A DNA stretch of 64,000 nt, taken from assembly GCF_030580655.1 (NCBI RefSeq), contig NZ_JAUQTB010000015.1:1-64000 (forward strand). The letters are read 5' to 3'. Position numbers and translations under genes: made by a program. Positions 30,105-41,550 of this stretch are shown here, in pieces (positions within the stretch are counted from its first letter, which is position 1; each line of letters starts with the position of its first letter). Below the pieces are notes generated by a model. That model saw only the letters and a program-made list of their open reading frames with translations. It did no database searches and was not told where the DNA came from. The stretch comes from Paenibacillus lacisoli. GTDB taxonomy: Bacteria > Bacillota > Bacilli > Paenibacillales > Paenibacillaceae.

Positions 30105-33100
30105 TTACTCTGCAGGAATTGTTTCGAGTTCCTCTGTGAGTCCCTCTTCACTATCGGAAGCCAGCTTCACACTGCGGTAACGGTTCATACCTGTACCTGC
30201 AGGGATCAGCTTACCGATGATAACATTCTCTTTCAGGCCAAGCAGCTGATCGACTTTACCTTTGATCGCTGCATCAGTCAGGACACGAGTTGTCTCCTGG
30301 AAGGATGCGGCAGACAGGAAGGAGTCAGTCTCCAGAGACGCCTTCGTAATACCCAGCAGCACCGGTTTGGCAACCGCAGGTTCATTACCGCTGAGAATAG
30401 CACCTTTGTTAGCTGCTTCATATTCATAAACATCTACAAAGGAGCCTGGCAGAAGCGCTGTATCTCCGGCATCGATAATGCGGATTTTACGCAGCATCTG
30501 ACGGATCATAACCTCTACGTGCTTATCATTGATTTCTACGCCCTGGTTACGGTAAACGCGCTGAACTTCCTGAAGGATATAGTTCTGCACGCCGCGAACA
30601 CCTTTGATGCGCAGCATTTCTTTAGGGTCAATGGAACCGTCAGTCATCTCGTCACCCGCTTCAATAGCCATGCCTTCGCTTACGCGCAGACGGGAGCCAT
30701 AGGTAACGGAGTAAACTTTAGTCTCCGCTTCACCTTGAACTTCAATTTCACGACGATCCTTGCCTTCGCGAATCTCTTTAACCACACCATCGATCTCACT
30801 GATTGTAGCTTGACCTTTAGGGTTACGGGCTTCGAAGAGCTCCTGGATACGCGGAAGACCTTGTGTGATGTCGTCACCCGCAACGCCCCCGGTATGGAAC
30901 GTACGCATGGTGAGCTGGGTTCCTGGTTCCCCGATGGACTGTGCGGCAATGATACCAACTGCTTCACCAATCTCAACGAATTTACCAGTTGCCAGGTTGC
31001 GGCCATAACATTTCTTACATACGCCATGGCTTGTGCGGCAGCTGAGTACAGAGCGAATCTGCAGTTTCTGCACGCCGGCAGCTACGATCGCCTCCGCTTT
31101 ATCAGAGTCAATCAGCTCGTTACGGCGAGCCAGCACTTCATTCGTCTCTGGATGACGGACAGTCTCGAAGCAGTAACGACCTTCAATACGGTCATACAGA
31201 TCCTCGATAACTTCCTTACCATCCTGGATACGGCTAACGATAAAGCCTTTATCTGTACCGCAATCATCCTCACGGACGATAACATCCTGCGCAACGTCTA
31301 CGAGACGGCGAGTCAGGTAGCCGGAGTCAGCTGTACGCAATGCGGTATCGGCCAGACCTTTACGCGCACCGTGCGTCGAGATGAAGTACTCGAGTACTGT
31401 CAGACCTTCACGGAAGTTCGATTTGATAGGGAGTTCAATGATACGACCTGATGGGTTGGCCATCAGACCGCGCATACCGCCCAGCTGGGTGATCTGCGAT
31501 TTGTTACCCCGTGCCTTGGAGTCCACCATCATCATAATCGAGTTATAACGATCCATGGATTTCAGAAGGATCTCTGTCAAATCGTCTTTCGTTTTGGACC
31601 AAATATCGATGATACGGTCATAACGTTCTTCGTTCGTAATCAGACCACGGCGGTACTGGTTCGTAACGACTTGAGCCTTCTCATCAGATGCAGCTAGAAT
31701 ATGCTTTTTCTCCTCAGGTACGACAACGTCAGCAACCGCAACAGTTACACCCGCTTTAGTGGAGTAGGTGAAACCAAGCTGCTTGATATCATCGAGGATG
31801 ACAGCTGTTTTGGTTGTATGGTAAATCTCAAAGCAGCGGGCAATGATGTTACCGAGGTAATCCTTACCTACGCCGCCCGCCTGAGGAGCGTTCATAATAG
31901 CCTCTCTCAGGTCCGCACCTTTCTCGTACACGAAGGAATGCTCTGGCGTACCTTGGAACAGATTCGCACGAGTTGCATCGTTAATGTATGGGAAGCTGGC
32001 TGGGAAGATTTCGTTGAAAATAATTTTACCGATCGTTGTGATCAGCATGGCACCCTGCTGCTTCTCCGTAAAGCTGGTTTTACCCAATGCTTTAACCGGA
32101 ATCGCTACACGTGCATGAAGACCTGCAGAACCACGCTGATACGCAGATACCGCTTCGTTCACGTTACGCAGAATCATACCGGTTCCTTTTTCCTCTTTGT
32201 TATCCATAGTGAGGTAGTAGGAACCCAAGACCATATCCTGGGAAGGTGTAACAACCGGCTTGCCGTCTTTCGGGTTCAAAATGTTACCGGATGCCAGCAT
32301 CAGCAAACGTGCTTCAGCTTGCGCTTCAGCAGACAAAGGTACGTGAACAGCCATTTGGTCGCCGTCGAAGTCGGCATTATATGCCGTACATACGAGCGGG
32401 TGAAGACGGATCGCACGGCCTTCAACCAGAATAGGCTCAAATGCCTGGATACCGAGACGGTGAAGTGTAGGGGCACGGTTCAGCAGAACTGGATGCTCCT
32501 TAATTACTTCTTCCAGCACATCCCATACTTCTGGGCTTACACGTTCAACTTTGCGTTTCGCACTCTTGATGTTATGGGCCAATCCTTTATTCACAAGCTC
32601 TTTCATAACGAAAGGCTTGAAGAGCTCCAATGCCATCTCTTTCGGAAGACCACACTGGTACATTTTCAGGTAAGGACCTACGACGATAACGGAACGACCG
32701 GAGTAGTCAACCCGTTTACCGAGCAAGTTCTGACGGAAACGGCCTTGCTTACCCTTCAGCATATGGCTGAGGGATTTCAAAGGACGGTTACCAGGACCGG
32801 TTACAGGGCGTCCGCGACGTCCGTTGTCGATCAGGGCATCTACAGCTTCCTGCAGCATCCGTTTCTCGTTCTGTACGATAATATCCGGTGCACCCAGATC
32901 AAGCAGGCGCTTCAGACGATTGTTGCGGTTGATTACACGGCGATACAGGTCATTCAGGTCGGAAGTCGCGAAACGCCCACCGTCCAGCTGTACCATTGGA
33001 CGCAGTTCCGGCGGGATGACAGGAAGTACATCCATAACCATCCAGTCCGGTTTGTTGCCGGAATTACGGAAGGCCTCAATAACCTCAAGGCGTTTGATCG

Positions 33101-33716
33101 CACGGTTGCGACGCTGTCCTTGAGCTGTACGGAGCTCTTCTTTCAGGAATTCCAGCTCTTTATCAATATCGAGATCCTGGAGCAGTTTCTTAACCGCTTC
33201 AGCACCCATGCCTGCCTGGAAACCGTAACCGTATTTCTCACGGTAGCTGCGATATTCCTTCTCGGACAGAAGCTGCTTTTTCTCCAGCGGCGTTTCGCCT
33301 GGATCTGTTACGACATAAGATGCAAAGTAGATAATCTCCTCCAGAGATCTAGGAGACATATCCAGGGCGAGACCCATACGGCTTGGAATGCCTTTGAAAT
33401 ACCAAATGTGAGATACAGGTGCAGCCAGCTCAATGTGGCCCATGCGCTCACGACGTACTTTGGCGCGTGTTACTTCAACGCCGCAGCGGTCGCAGACAAC
33501 GCCTTTGTAACGCACACGTTTGTATTTACCGCAATGACATTCCCAGTCTTTCGTTGGTCCAAAAATCTTCTCGCAAAATAGTCCTTCTTTTTCCGGTTTA
33601 AGCGTACGATAGTTAATCGTCTCCGGTTTTTTGACTTCTCCGCGGGACCAAGAACGAATTTTTTCAGGGGAAGCAAGCCCGATTTTCATATATTCGAAGT
33701 TGTTAACGTCCAACAA
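30105..33716 (-). CDS. rpoC: RNA polymerase beta' subunit
   Basis: A 1203-residue beta'. The N-terminal zinc ribbon ([19 protein letters not shown]), the catalytic NADFDGDQM with three Mg-binding aspartates, the bridge helix/trigger-loop region and the second zinc site ([13 protein letters not shown]) are all present. Length is that of Bacillus beta' (1199). The start is TTG at 33716, 7 nt after GGAGGG, giving the family N-terminus [10 protein letters not shown]. It is 143 nt after rpoB, with two stem-loops in the gap. Confidence 0.97.
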   Translation of the reverse strand: MLDVNNFEYMKIGLASPEKIRSWSRGEVKKPETINYRTLKPEKEGLFCEKIFGPTKDWECHCGKYKRVRYKGVVCDRCGVEVTRAKVRRERMGHIELAAPVSHIWYFKGIPSRMGLALDMSPRSLEEIIYFASYVVTDPGETPLEKKQLLSEKEYRSYREKYGYGFQAGMGAEAVKKLLQDLDIDKELEFLKEELRTAQGQRRNRAIKRLEVIEAFRNSGNKPDWMVMDVLPVIPPELRPMVQLDGGRFATSDLNDLYRRVINRNNRLKRLLDLGAPDIIVQNEKRMLQEAVDALIDNGRRGRPVTGPGNRPLKSLSHMLKGKQGRFRQNLLGKRVDYSGRSVIVVGPYLKMYQCGLPKEMALELFKPFVMKELVNKGLAHNIKSAKRKVERVSPEVWDVLEEVIKEHPVLLNRAPTLHRLGIQAFEPILVEGRAIRLHPLVCTAYNADFDGDQMAVHVPLSAEAQAEARLLMLASGNILNPKDGKPVVTPSQDMVLGSYYLTMDNKEEKGTGMILRNVNEAVSAYQRGSAGLHARVAIPVKALGKTSFTEKQQGAMLITTIGKIIFNEIFPASFPYINDATRANLFQGTPEHSFVYEKGADLREAIMNAPQAGGVGKDYLGNIIARCFEIYHTTKTAVILDDIKQLGFTYSTKAGVTVAVADVVVPEEKKHILAASDEKAQVVTNQYRRGLITNEERYDRIIDIWSKTKDDLTEILLKSMDRYNSIMMMVDSKARGNKSQITQLGGMRGLMANPSGRIIELPIKSNFREGLTVLEYFISTHGARKGLADTALRTADSGYLTRRLVDVAQDVIVREDDCGTDKGFIVSRIQDGKEVIEDLYDRIEGRYCFETVRHPETNEVLARRNELIDSDKAEAIVAAGVQKLQIRSVLSCRTSHGVCKKCYGRNLATGKFVEIGEAVGIIAAQSIGEPGTQLTMRTFHTGGVAGDDITQGLPRIQELFEARNPKGQATISEIDGVVKEIREGKDRREIEVQGEAETKVYSVTYGSRLRVSEGMAIEAGDEMTDGSIDPKEMLRIKGVRGVQNYILQEVQRVYRNQGVEINDKHVEVMIRQMLRKIRIIDAGDTALLPGSFVDVYEYEAANKGAILSGNEPAVAKPVLLGITKASLETDSFLSAASFQETTRVLTDAAIKGKVDQLLGLKENVIIGKLIPAGTGMNRYRSVKLASDSEEGLTEELETIPAE

Positions 33717-33764
33717 GGAGCAACCCTCCTTAACCCAGTCCTAAATTCTAGGGTTCCAGCCGGC

Positions 33765-33848
33765 ACAGTGACCGGCGGAATCCTGAAGAAAACAAATCTC
33801 TCAAGGATGACCGCAGCGCGTAATCCAGCGGATCAGCACTGCGGTCAT
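33765..33848 (-). other. rpoB-rpoC intercistronic stem-loops
   Basis: A perfect 10-bp inverted repeat ATGACCGCAG/CTGCGGTCAT (33807-33816 with 33839-33848) starts 11 nt after the rpoB stop, and a second near-perfect GC-rich hairpin (TTCC-GCCGG / CCGGC-GAA) lies at about 33754-33781. Neither has a T-run. Confidence 0.5.
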
Positions 33849-33859
33849 GACAGTTGGCC

Positions 33860-36800
33860 TTACTCTACGCCGACTTCCTCGCCTTCCAGATTCAGGCTCA
33901 GCTTATCGCCAGTCGTATCGTCTTCATCATCCAGTTCTTTCATTTCAATCTCCTGCTCGTCTTCGCTCAAGATCTTGACATCCATACCCAAGCTTTGCAG
34001 CTCTTTGATCAATACCTTAAACGATTCAGGAACGCCCGGTTCCGGAACGTTTTCGCCTTTGACAATGGATTCGTACGTTTTCACACGTCCTACCACGTCA
34101 TCGGACTTGACGGTCAGAATTTCTTGCAGTGTATAAGCGGCGCCGTAAGCTTCCAGCGCCCACACTTCCATCTCACCGAAACGCTGTCCGCCGAACTGAG
34201 CTTTACCACCCAGGGGCTGCTGCGTTACGAGAGAGTAAGGTCCTGTGGAACGGGCATGGATTTTATCGTCAACCATGTGCGCCAGTTTGATCATGTGCAT
34301 GACACCGACAGTAACTTCACGCTCAAAGCGTTCCCCTGTACGTCCGTCATAAAGCACAGTCTTACCATTGCGCTGCATGCCTGCTTCTTCCATCGTGTCA
34401 AACACATCATACTCGTTCGCTCCGTCAAATACCGGCGTAGCCACATGGATACCCAGGCGCATAGCCGCCATACCCAAGTGAACTTCCAGCACCTGACCGA
34501 TGTTCATCCGGGAAGGTACGCCCAGCGGGTTCAGTACGACCTGTACAGGTGTACCGTCCGGCAGGAATGGCATATCTTCTTCAGGCAGGATCCGTGCTAC
34601 GACACCCTTGTTACCGTGACGTCCGGCCATTTTATCACCCTCGGAAATTTTACGCTTCTGGGCAATATAGGCACGTACGAGCTGGTTAACACCTGGTGGC
34701 AGTTCGTCGCCATTCTCGCGTGTGAACACCTTAACGTCCACGACAATACCGTCGGTACCATGCGGTACACGCAGGGAAGTATCACGAACCTCACGGGCCT
34801 TCTCACCAAAGATGGCATGCAGCAGTCTTTCTTCTGCTGTCAATTCGGTAACACCTTTTGGTGTTACTTTACCAACCAGAATATCGCCTGCAGCGATCTC
34901 AGCACCGATACGGATGATACCGCGCTCGTCGAGGTTGCGAAGGGCCTCTTCGCCCACGTTCGGGATGTCGCGGGTAATTTCTTCAGGTCCCAGCTTCGTA
35001 TCACGAGCTTCGGACTCATATTCTTCAATGTGAATGGAGGTGTAAACGTCCTCTTTCACCATTTTCTCACTCAACAGGATCGCATCCTCGTAGTTGTAAC
35101 CTTCCCAAGTCATGAAGGCAACGACTACGTTACGTCCCAGGGCCAGTTCGCCCATCTCTGTGGAAGGTCCATCAGCAAGGATGTCACCCTTCTTCACGAA
35201 TTCGCCAATCTTGACGATTGGACGCTGGTTAATGCATGTGCCTTGGTTCGAACGCATAAATTTGTGTAATTTATACTTAACGATGTCACCTTTAACTTCC
35301 TGTCCGTCCACCATCTCCACACGACGCAGCCAAATCTCGTTAGCTGTAGAACGTTCAATAATTCCGTCATGTTTGGATACAATACATACACCAGAGTCTT
35401 TGGCAGCCTTATGTTCCATGCCTGTACCTACCAGCGGAGCTTTCGGAATCAGAAGCGGAACGGCCTGACGCTGCATGTTGGAACCCATGAGTGCGCGGTT
35501 GGAGTCGTCATTCTCGAGGAACGGGATCAACGCTGTCGCAACGGACACAACCTGTTTAGGCGATACATCCATGTAGTCAACACGGTTACTTGGCATCGGA
35601 AGGATGTTGTCGGATTGTTTGTTATAACGAACGATAACCGTCTCATCCTGGAACGTACCCTCTTCTGTCAAAATCGCGTTGGCCTGTGCAATGATATAGT
35701 TATCCTCTTCATCTGCCGTCATGTAATCAATATGTTCGGTTACACGGCCTGTTTTCGGATCAACCCGACGGTAAGGCGCCTCAATAAACCCATATTCATT
35801 AATGCGCGCAAACGTAGACAAGGAGTTAATCAGACCGATGTTCGGACCTTCCGGCGTCTCGATTGGACACATACGACCGTAGTGACTCGGATGGACGTCA
35901 CGCACTTCCATGCCCGCGCGTTCACGTGTCAGACCACCAGGTCCGAGAGCGGACAGACGGCGTTTGTGCGTCAGTTCAGCAAGCGGGTTCGTCTGGTCCA
36001 TAAACTGGGACAGCTGCGAACTGCCGAAGAACTCTTTAATAGATGCAATCACAGGACGGATATTGATCAGTGCCTGCGGCGTAATAACATTCGCATCCTG
36101 AATGGACATTCTCTCACGAACTACACGCTCCATACGGGACAACCCGATACGGAACTGATTCTGCAGCAATTCGCCGACCGAACGCAGACGACGGTTACCC
36201 AGATGGTCAATATCATCTGTGCTTCCGATGCCATGCAGCAGGTTCAGGAAATAACTGATGGATGAGATAATATCTGCCGGTGTTACATTCTTGACGGTTT
36301 TATCAATATTGCCGTTGGCAATCAGCTTGACTACTTTTCCATCCTCAATCGGAGAGAAGACGTCAATGGTTTGCAAAGGAATATCAACAGAATCCATCAC
36401 ACCATTGGCAACATGATAAGTTTTGTGACCTACTGACTCTTCCAGCTGCGGCAGAATTTCGTCGAGAATACGACGGTCAATCATCTGACCTGCTTCTGCA
36501 ATAATCTCACCGGTTGCTGTATCGATCAGCGTCTCAGCCAATCGCTGGTTGAACAAACGGTTTTTGATGTGCAGCTTTTTGTTGATTTTGTAGCGGCCTA
36601 CATTCGCCAGATCATAACGTTTTGGATCAAAGAAGCGTGCAACGAGCAGACTCTTCGCGTTATCCAGCGTTGGCGGCTCGCCTGGACGAAGACGTTCGTA
36701 AATCTCGATCAAGGCTTTCTCGGTAGAATCCGTATTGTCCTTGTCGAGTGTATTGCGAATATATTCGTCGTTCCCAAGCAGATCCAGAATTTCCGCATCT

Positions 36801-37405
36801 GTGCCGAAACCCAGTGCTCTCAGCAGCACGGTCACCGGAATTTTACGGGTGCGGTCGATACGTACATAAACGATATCCTTCGCATCCATTTCCAGTTCCA
36901 GCCATGCGCCGCGGTTAGGAATCACGGTAGCTGCGTAGGTGGTTTTAGCATTCTTATCTATTTTTGTATTGAAATAGACGCTAGGAGAGCGAACCAACTG
37001 GCTGACAATTACCCGTTCCGCACCGTTAATGATAAACGTACCGGTTTCTGTCATCAGCGGGAAATCTCCCATGAATACTTCCTGCTCTTTGACTTCGCCA
37101 GTTTCTTTGTTGATGAGACGGACTTTGACCCGAAGAGGCGCTGCATACGTCACGTCACGCTCTTTTGCGTCGTCAACCGTATACTTCGGCTCACCCAGAC
37201 TGTAGTCGATAAATTCCAAAACAAGGTTACCCGTAAAATCTTGAATCGGCGAAATATCCTGGAACATTTCACGCAATCCTTCCTCCAAAAACCAATCGTA
37301 GGATTTTTGTTGGATTTCGATCAGGTTCGGAACTTCGAGTACCTCGTTAATTCGTGCATAACTGCGCCGAGTGCGTCGACCATATTGAACAAGATGTCCT
37401 GCCAA
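33860..37405 (-). CDS. rpoB: RNA polymerase beta subunit
   Basis: An 1181-residue beta subunit. I chose the TTG at 37405, 7-8 nt after AGGGGTGA, giving [19 protein letters not shown]. The rifampicin pocket ([20 protein letters not shown] and [12 protein letters not shown]) has wild-type Asp, His and Ser at the usual resistance positions. The [13 protein letters not shown] motif and the C-terminal [19 protein letters not shown] are present, with an acidic C-terminal tail. A dedicated promoter overlaps the end of the upstream methyltransferase gene and a 300-nt leader follows. Confidence 0.97.
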   Translation of the reverse strand: MAGHLVQYGRRTRRSYARINEVLEVPNLIEIQQKSYDWFLEEGLREMFQDISPIQDFTGNLVLEFIDYSLGEPKYTVDDAKERDVTYAAPLRVKVRLINKETGEVKEQEVFMGDFPLMTETGTFIINGAERVIVSQLVRSPSVYFNTKIDKNAKTTYAATVIPNRGAWLELEMDAKDIVYVRIDRTRKIPVTVLLRALGFGTDAEILDLLGNDEYIRNTLDKDNTDSTEKALIEIYERLRPGEPPTLDNAKSLLVARFFDPKRYDLANVGRYKINKKLHIKNRLFNQRLAETLIDTATGEIIAEAGQMIDRRILDEILPQLEESVGHKTYHVANGVMDSVDIPLQTIDVFSPIEDGKVVKLIANGNIDKTVKNVTPADIISSISYFLNLLHGIGSTDDIDHLGNRRLRSVGELLQNQFRIGLSRMERVVRERMSIQDANVITPQALINIRPVIASIKEFFGSSQLSQFMDQTNPLAELTHKRRLSALGPGGLTRERAGMEVRDVHPSHYGRMCPIETPEGPNIGLINSLSTFARINEYGFIEAPYRRVDPKTGRVTEHIDYMTADEEDNYIIAQANAILTEEGTFQDETVIVRYNKQSDNILPMPSNRVDYMDVSPKQVVSVATALIPFLENDDSNRALMGSNMQRQAVPLLIPKAPLVGTGMEHKAAKDSGVCIVSKHDGIIERSTANEIWLRRVEMVDGQEVKGDIVKYKLHKFMRSNQGTCINQRPIVKIGEFVKKGDILADGPSTEMGELALGRNVVVAFMTWEGYNYEDAILLSEKMVKEDVYTSIHIEEYESEARDTKLGPEEITRDIPNVGEEALRNLDERGIIRIGAEIAAGDILVGKVTPKGVTELTAEERLLHAIFGEKAREVRDTSLRVPHGTDGIVVDVKVFTRENGDELPPGVNQLVRAYIAQKRKISEGDKMAGRHGNKGVVARILPEEDMPFLPDGTPVQVVLNPLGVPSRMNIGQVLEVHLGMAAMRLGIHVATPVFDGANEYDVFDTMEEAGMQRNGKTVLYDGRTGERFEREVTVGVMHMIKLAHMVDDKIHARSTGPYSLVTQQPLGGKAQFGGQRFGEMEVWALEAYGAAYTLQEILTVKSDDVVGRVKTYESIVKGENVPEPGVPESFKVLIKELQSLGMDVKILSEDEQEIEMKELDDEDDTTGDKLSLNLEGEEVGVE

Positions 37406-37506
37406 CTTAAACTCACCCCTCATGTCTACTCACTTAAAAATTCATTGCGAACCTCTGTTTGTCACCTTATAATGGATTCATACAGAGCCTTACTTTCCAC
37501 AAATAA

Positions 37507-37543
37507 AGAAAAGCCCTTACTCGAATATCTTCGAAAAAAGAGC
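37507..37543 (-). terminator. candidate attenuator in the rpoB leader
   Basis: On the minus strand GCTCTT (37538-37543) pairs with AAGGGC (37513-37518), enclosing TCGAA/TTCGA, followed by TTTTCTTT. It lies about 100 nt upstream of the rpoB start and would reduce rpoBC transcription. Confidence 0.5.
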
Positions 37544-37711
37544 GACATTATATGTGGACATTCCTGCGACTTACCCCTCTTCATGTATGATTCGCCCAAA
37601 ATGTACATATTATACGTAACAAGACGGATTTTTATACCCTGATGACATATAACTCATTGACATTTCAGCATACTAAAGCTACGAAGGGCATCTTAATACT
37701 GACATTTTATA

Positions 37712-37740
37712 ATAATACCACGTTGTCGCTTTCACGTCAA
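37712..37740 (-). promoter_or_regulatory. rpoBC promoter
   Basis: TTGACG (37735-37740), a 17-nt spacer and TATTAT (37712-37717) on the minus strand. The -35 lies inside the last codons of the RsmC-like gene. The predicted start gives a leader of about 300 nt that holds no gene but contains the candidate attenuator at 37507-37543. Confidence 0.8.
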
Positions 37741-38352
37741 TAGTCCTATTGATTTTTTTTTCAAAGCTTTCAATATCCGGTAACCTTTATCCTTGGTCAC
37801 TTCTTCAACCTCACCGAACAGCTCCTCCAGCTTTGCCTGCGCAGATGGTGCTCCCTGCTTCTTTTGGATCACAACCCAGAGGCTCCCGCCTTCGTTTAAT
37901 TGCTCAAAGGACTTCTCAAAAATAGCATGTACTGTTGATTTGCCTGCACGAATCGGCGGGTTGGTCAGGATCACATCAAAGCTCTGCCCTTCAATCTCCT
38001 GAAACAGGTCACTTTGCAGAATAGTAACATTTGATATAGCGTTCCGCTCAGCATTCTCCTTCGCAAGCTCTACTGCTCGTCCGTTGATATCAATCATGGT
38101 TACATGGCCGCCAGGGACCATTCGGGCGGCTGTCAGTCCGATCGGTCCGTATCCGCAGCCCACATCCAGCACCGCAGCCGCCGGTGGCAGCTCCATCGCC
38201 TCAATCAGCACTTTACTGCCATAATCCACGCCATTCTTCGAGAACACACCCGCATCACTCGTTAAGCGCAGCTTTTGTCCGCGAAGTGTTACTTCCAAGG
38301 CATGACGGTCATGGGCCGTATCCGGCTGTCTGGAATAATAATGATTAGGCAT
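37732..38352 (-). CDS. RsmC-like class I methyltransferase (YbxB family)
   Basis: A 206-residue SAM-dependent methyltransferase. The SAM motif DVGCGYGPIG (about 62-71) and the catalytic NPPIRAG motif (N-P-P-[IF], about 130) place it in the RsmC/YbxB family of presumed 16S rRNA N2-guanine methyltransferases. The methylated base is not determined by sequence alone. I chose ATG 38352 behind GGGAGG. It stands between rplL and rpoB as in other Bacillales, behind a strong terminator. Confidence 0.88.
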   Translation of the reverse strand: MPNHYYSRQPDTAHDRHALEVTLRGQKLRLTSDAGVFSKNGVDYGSKVLIEAMELPPAAAVLDVGCGYGPIGLTAARMVPGGHVTMIDINGRAVELAKENAERNAISNVTILQSDLFQEIEGQSFDVILTNPPIRAGKSTVHAIFEKSFEQLNEGGSLWVVIQKKQGAPSAQAKLEELFGEVEEVTKDKGYRILKALKKKSIGLLT

Positions 38353-38432
38353 ACGCTGCCTCCCGTTCCCAATCGTTTTTTTACCCATTGTAAACCTTCT
38401 GAATCCTTTTCATACCAAAAAGGTCTGATTAC

Positions 38433-38471
38433 AACAACAAACCCCTTGAAAAGTTCAAGGGGTTTGTTGTT
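38433..38471 (-). terminator. strong hairpin terminator after rplL
   Basis: A perfect 18-bp inverted repeat (38433-38450 with 38454-38471, 3-nt loop) starting 27 nt after the rplL stop. The outer stem is A/T-rich (TTTGTTGTT tail on the minus strand), so it serves as its own weak T-tract. Confidence 0.85.
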
Positions 38472-38497
38472 TTGTTTCTGTGCAAAAGAAAAGCTTA

Positions 38498-38863
38498 TTA
38501 CTTCACTTCTACAGTAGCGCCTGCTTCTTCCAATTTAGCTTTAACGGATTCAGCTTCTTCTTTGGAAACTTTTTCTTTCAGTGGTTTTGGAGCGTTGTCT
38601 ACCAGGTCTTTAGCTTCTTTCAGACCCAGACCAGTGATTTCGCGAACAGCTTTGATTACGTTGATTTTGGACGCACCAGCGTTAGCCAGGATTACGTCAA
38701 ATTCGGATTGCTCAGCTTCAGCAGCGCCGCCAGCAGCACCGCCCATAACTGCAACTGGAGCAGCTGCTGTTACGCCGAATTCTTCTTCGATTGCTTTCAC
38801 GAGATCGTTCAGTTCCAATACTGTCATACCTTTAATTGCTTCCAAGATTTGCTCTTTGCTCAT
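38498..38863 (-). CDS. rplL: 50S ribosomal protein L7/L12
   Basis: A 121-residue L7/L12 stalk protein. The N-terminal dimerisation helix ([29 protein letters not shown]), Ala/Gly-rich hinge (about 35-55) and C-terminal factor-binding domain ([35 protein letters not shown]) are in order. I chose ATG 38863 behind GGAGG. It follows rplJ by 69 nt. Confidence 0.97.
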   Translation of the reverse strand: MSKEQILEAIKGMTVLELNDLVKAIEEEFGVTAAAPVAVMGGAAGGAAEAEQSEFDVILANAGASKINVIKAVREITGLGLKEAKDLVDNAPKPLKEKVSKEEAESVKAKLEEAGATVEVK

Positions 38864-38932
38864 GGTTGAACCTCCATTTATATAATTAGTTTGGTTGTAA
38901 AACAAGGGTGAAGCCTGTAAAGCATTATGCTA

Positions 38933-39436
38933 TTAAGCGCTTTGCTCTTCCTTCTCGGAAACGGCTTTGACTGCCAGTGCGAAGTTGCGCACAGGAGCTT
39001 GAAGCACGCTGAGGAGCATGGAAAGGAGACCTTCGCGGGATGGCAGTTCTGCCAGCGCTTTAACTTCGTCGACGCCAACAACGCGGCCTTCAACGACGCC
39101 ACCTTTCAGTTTCAACGCATCATTCTTTTTGGAGAAGTCGTTGAGGATTTTAGCTGGAGCTACAGCATCGTCCGTACTGAATGCGATCGCAGTAGGACCT
39201 GTCAGAACTTCGTCCAACTCAGTCAGCTCTGCAGTAGCAGTCGCACGGCGAAGCAATGTATTCTTCAGCACTTGGAACTCGATACCAGCTTCACGGAGCT
39301 GCTTACGCAGTTCAGTTACTTGGGCAACGGTCAGACCGCGGTAGTCAACAACAACAGTCGTTGCGCTATCGCGCAGCTTTGCAGTTACTGCTTCTACGGC
39401 TTCTTGTTTTGCTTGGATTACTTTTGCATTTGCCAA
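38933..39436 (-). CDS. rplJ: 50S ribosomal protein L10
   Basis: A 167-residue L10, base of the L7/L12 stalk. [34 protein letters not shown] is diagnostic and the C-terminal helix that binds L12 dimers is present. I chose the TTG at 39436, 8 nt after AGGAGG; the in-frame GTG three codons earlier lies in the Shine-Dalgarno. The upstream leader carries the L10-binding motif and an attenuator. Confidence 0.96.
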   Translation of the reverse strand: MANAKVIQAKQEAVEAVTAKLRDSATTVVVDYRGLTVAQVTELRKQLREAGIEFQVLKNTLLRRATATAELTELDEVLTGPTAIAFSTDDAVAPAKILNDFSKKNDALKLKGGVVEGRVVGVDEVKALAELPSREGLLSMLLSVLQAPVRNFALAVKAVSEKEEQSA

Positions 39437-39506
39437 ACTGTACACCTCCTAATAGATTTGCTTACCCGGAGAGCTTGCAACCGGATATTTTCCCGTATGG
39501 GCATGT

Positions 39507-39533
39507 AAAAAGCCTCCGTAGAATCACGAAGGC
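39507..39533 (-). terminator. attenuator hairpin in the rplJ leader
   Basis: An 8-bp stem (39526-39533 with 39512-39519) followed by TTTTT on the minus strand, between the L10-binding element and rplJ. In B. subtilis L10 leaders combine with such terminators; here this position fits that design. Confidence 0.75.
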
Positions 39534-39546
39534 CTGAATGAATCAT

Positions 39547-39675
39547 CGCGGATCAACATCTGATCAATCCGCGCTTACTTCTATCACAACACCTCGGTAG
39601 GAAATTAAGCTCTGCAGCACCTACTGTCTACGGTAAGCATATTCAAATTTAGCGGTTCGTCCAAAGACTCACAAC
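39547..39675 (-). promoter_or_regulatory. L10 (rplJL) leader, L10(L12)4-binding element
   Basis: The segment 39591-39635 read on the minus strand contains the L10-leader core, GTAGACAGTAGGTGC then CTTAATTTCCTACCGAGGT, a well-known conserved binding site of the L10-L12 complex. A second 8-bp stem (39547-39573, CGCGGAT/ATCCGCG) lies between this core and the attenuator and is a candidate antiterminator or spacer helix. Confidence 0.85.
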
Positions 39676-39681
39676 TGTTTC

Positions 39682-39710
39682 ATCATAACAAGAATGATTG
39701 AACATGTCAA
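39682..39710 (-). promoter_or_regulatory. rplJL promoter
   Basis: Consensus TTGACA (39705-39710), a 17-nt spacer and TATGAT (39682-39687) on the minus strand, 10 nt downstream of the rplA stop. Confidence 0.82.
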
Positions 39711-39719
39711 TCAATAATA

Positions 39720-40412
39720 TTATCTGAAGCTAGCTGCGTTCACGCGAGCGCTAGGACCCATAGTCGAAGAGATTGCGACATTCTTCAGGTAAACACCTTT
39801 AGCAGCCGCAGGCTTCGCACGGTTCAACGCGTCGATAAGTGCTTTAAGGTTCTCGTTCAACTGTTCAGCACTGAAAGATGCTTTGCCGATAGGCGCGTGA
39901 ATTTGTCCTGCACGATCCAGACGGTACTCGATTTTACCAGCTTTAATTTCTTGAACAGCTTTGGATACATCGAAAGTGACCGTGCCGGCTTTAGGGTTAG
40001 GCATGAGGCCTTTACCACCGAGCAGACGACCCAATTTACCAACTTCACTCATCATGTCCGGTGTCGCTACGCAGACGTCGAACTCGAACCAGCCTTGTTG
40101 GATTTTGTTGATCATGTCCTGATCGCCAACATAATCCGCGCCAGCCGCTTCCGCTTCTTTCGCTTTGTCACCTTTTGCAAATACCAATACGCGTTGTGTT
40201 TTACCTGTGCCATGTGGCAAGACAACGACACCGCGCACGGCTTGGTCTTGTTTACGTGGGTCTACGCCCAAACGAACTGCTACTTCAACGGTTTCGTCAA
40301 ATTTGGCAGTCGCGCCTTTTTTCACCAGTTCAACGGCTTCAGAAGGCTCGTAAGTTGCTTCGCTGTCAATCAGCTTAGCAGCTTCCAGGTATTTCTTACC
40401 GTGTTTAGCCAT
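39720..40412 (-). CDS. rplA: 50S ribosomal protein L1
   Basis: A 230-residue L1 of the mobile L1 stalk. [36 protein letters not shown] and the C-terminal [14 protein letters not shown] are diagnostic. I chose ATG 40412 behind AAAGGAGG. It is 85 nt after rplK; the pair forms the L11-L1 unit. Confidence 0.97.
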   Translation of the reverse strand: MAKHGKKYLEAAKLIDSEATYEPSEAVELVKKGATAKFDETVEVAVRLGVDPRKQDQAVRGVVVLPHGTGKTQRVLVFAKGDKAKEAEAAGADYVGDQDMINKIQQGWFEFDVCVATPDMMSEVGKLGRLLGGKGLMPNPKAGTVTFDVSKAVQEIKAGKIEYRLDRAGQIHAPIGKASFSAEQLNENLKALIDALNRAKPAAAKGVYLKNVAISSTMGPSARVNAASFR

Positions 40413-40497
40413 GATTGTATTCCTCCTTTGTGGTGTTAGCGGATATTCCTCCCACACAAATCGGACGTGCCGATTCTACAAAGCAATCCATGAAGGA

Positions 40498-40923
40498 TTA
40501 GTCTTCGATGGTGATACCCATGCTGCGAGCAGTACCTTCGACCATACGCATTGCAGCTTCAACAGATGCAGCGTTAAGGTCTGGCATTTTTTGCTCAGCG
40601 ATTTGACGAACGGATTCGCGCTTCACAGTTGCAACTTTCTTCTTGTTCGGCTCACCGGAACCTTTTTCGACTTTAGCAGCTACTTTCAGCAGCACTGCAG
40701 CCGGAGGAGTTTTAGTGATGAACGTGAAGGAACGGTCTTCAAATACCGTAATTTCAACTGGAATGATCAGGCCTGCTTGATCAGCAGTACGAGCATTGAA
40801 TTCCTTACAGAATGCCATGATGTTGACACCCGCTTGACCCAAAGCCGGACCTACTGGAGGCGCTGGATTCGCTTTGCCTGCAGGGATCTGCAGTTTTACC
40901 ATTTTAATTACCTTTTTTGCCAT
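40498..40923 (-). CDS. rplK: 50S ribosomal protein L11
   Basis: A 141-residue L11 at the GTPase-associated centre, also needed for RelA-dependent stringent response. [35 protein letters not shown] and the C-terminal [26 protein letters not shown] are present. I chose ATG 40923 behind AAGGAGGTG; an in-frame GTG three codons upstream is inside the Shine-Dalgarno. Confidence 0.97.
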   Translation of the reverse strand: MAKKVIKMVKLQIPAGKANPAPPVGPALGQAGVNIMAFCKEFNARTADQAGLIIPVEITVFEDRSFTFITKTPPAAVLLKVAAKVEKGSGEPNKKKVATVKRESVRQIAEQKMPDLNAASVEAAMRMVEGTARSMGITIED

Positions 40924-40994
40924 GGATGACACCTCCTTGACTTCATAGTGGTAGACGGATCAAAGGATCCTCCCACAAGAAACTTGAAGAAAAT

Positions 40995-41528
40995 CTATAT
41001 CTTCTCCACTTGAGTATAATCCAACTCAAGCGGTGTTTCCCGTCCAAACATGTTGACGTGAACTTTAAGCTTGCTTTTCTCAGCCAAAATTTCTTCCACG
41101 GAGCCCACAAAATTCGCAAATGGACCAACCTTAATCCTTACGGATTCCTTGATATCGAATTCAATCTTCGGCTTCGGTTCAACCATGCCCATATGCTTCA
41201 GAATCTGTTCAACTTCTTCCGGAAGCAATGCGGTCGGTTTGGAACCCGAACCCGTCGACCCGACAAAACCGGTAACTCCCGGCGTATTGCGGACAACGTA
41301 CCAAGAATCGTCGGTCTGGATCATTTCAACCAAGACATAACCTGGGTAAACTTTACGCATGATGGTCTTTTTCTTACCATCCTTGTTCACCAGCTCTTCT
41401 TCCATAGGAACAAGAACGCGGAAAATCTTGTCTTCCATGCCCATGGACTCAACGCGCTTTTCCAAATTGGCTTTGACTTTATTCTCATACCCTGAATAGG
41501 TATGAACAACGTACCATCTTTTTTCCAT
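40995..41528 (-). CDS. nusG: transcription termination/antitermination factor NusG
   Basis: A 177-residue NusG: N-terminal NGN domain (RWYVVHTYSGYENKVKANLEKRVESMGM) that binds RNA polymerase and C-terminal KOW domain (GPFANFVGSVEEILAEKSKLKVHV...). It is 22 nt after secE and 71 nt before rplK, the usual order. Confidence 0.97.
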   Translation of the reverse strand: MEKRWYVVHTYSGYENKVKANLEKRVESMGMEDKIFRVLVPMEEELVNKDGKKKTIMRKVYPGYVLVEMIQTDDSWYVVRNTPGVTGFVGSTGSGSKPTALLPEEVEQILKHMGMVEPKPKIEFDIKESVRIKVGPFANFVGSVEEILAEKSKLKVHVNMFGRETPLELDYTQVEKI

Positions 41529-41550
41529 ATCAAGCCACCTGGGACCCTTC

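Noticed and set aside
31701..33581. A 626-codon plus-strand open frame opposite rpoC
   Set aside because: Antisense shadow of rpoC, low-complexity Cys/His/Arg-rich translation typical of non-coding frames.
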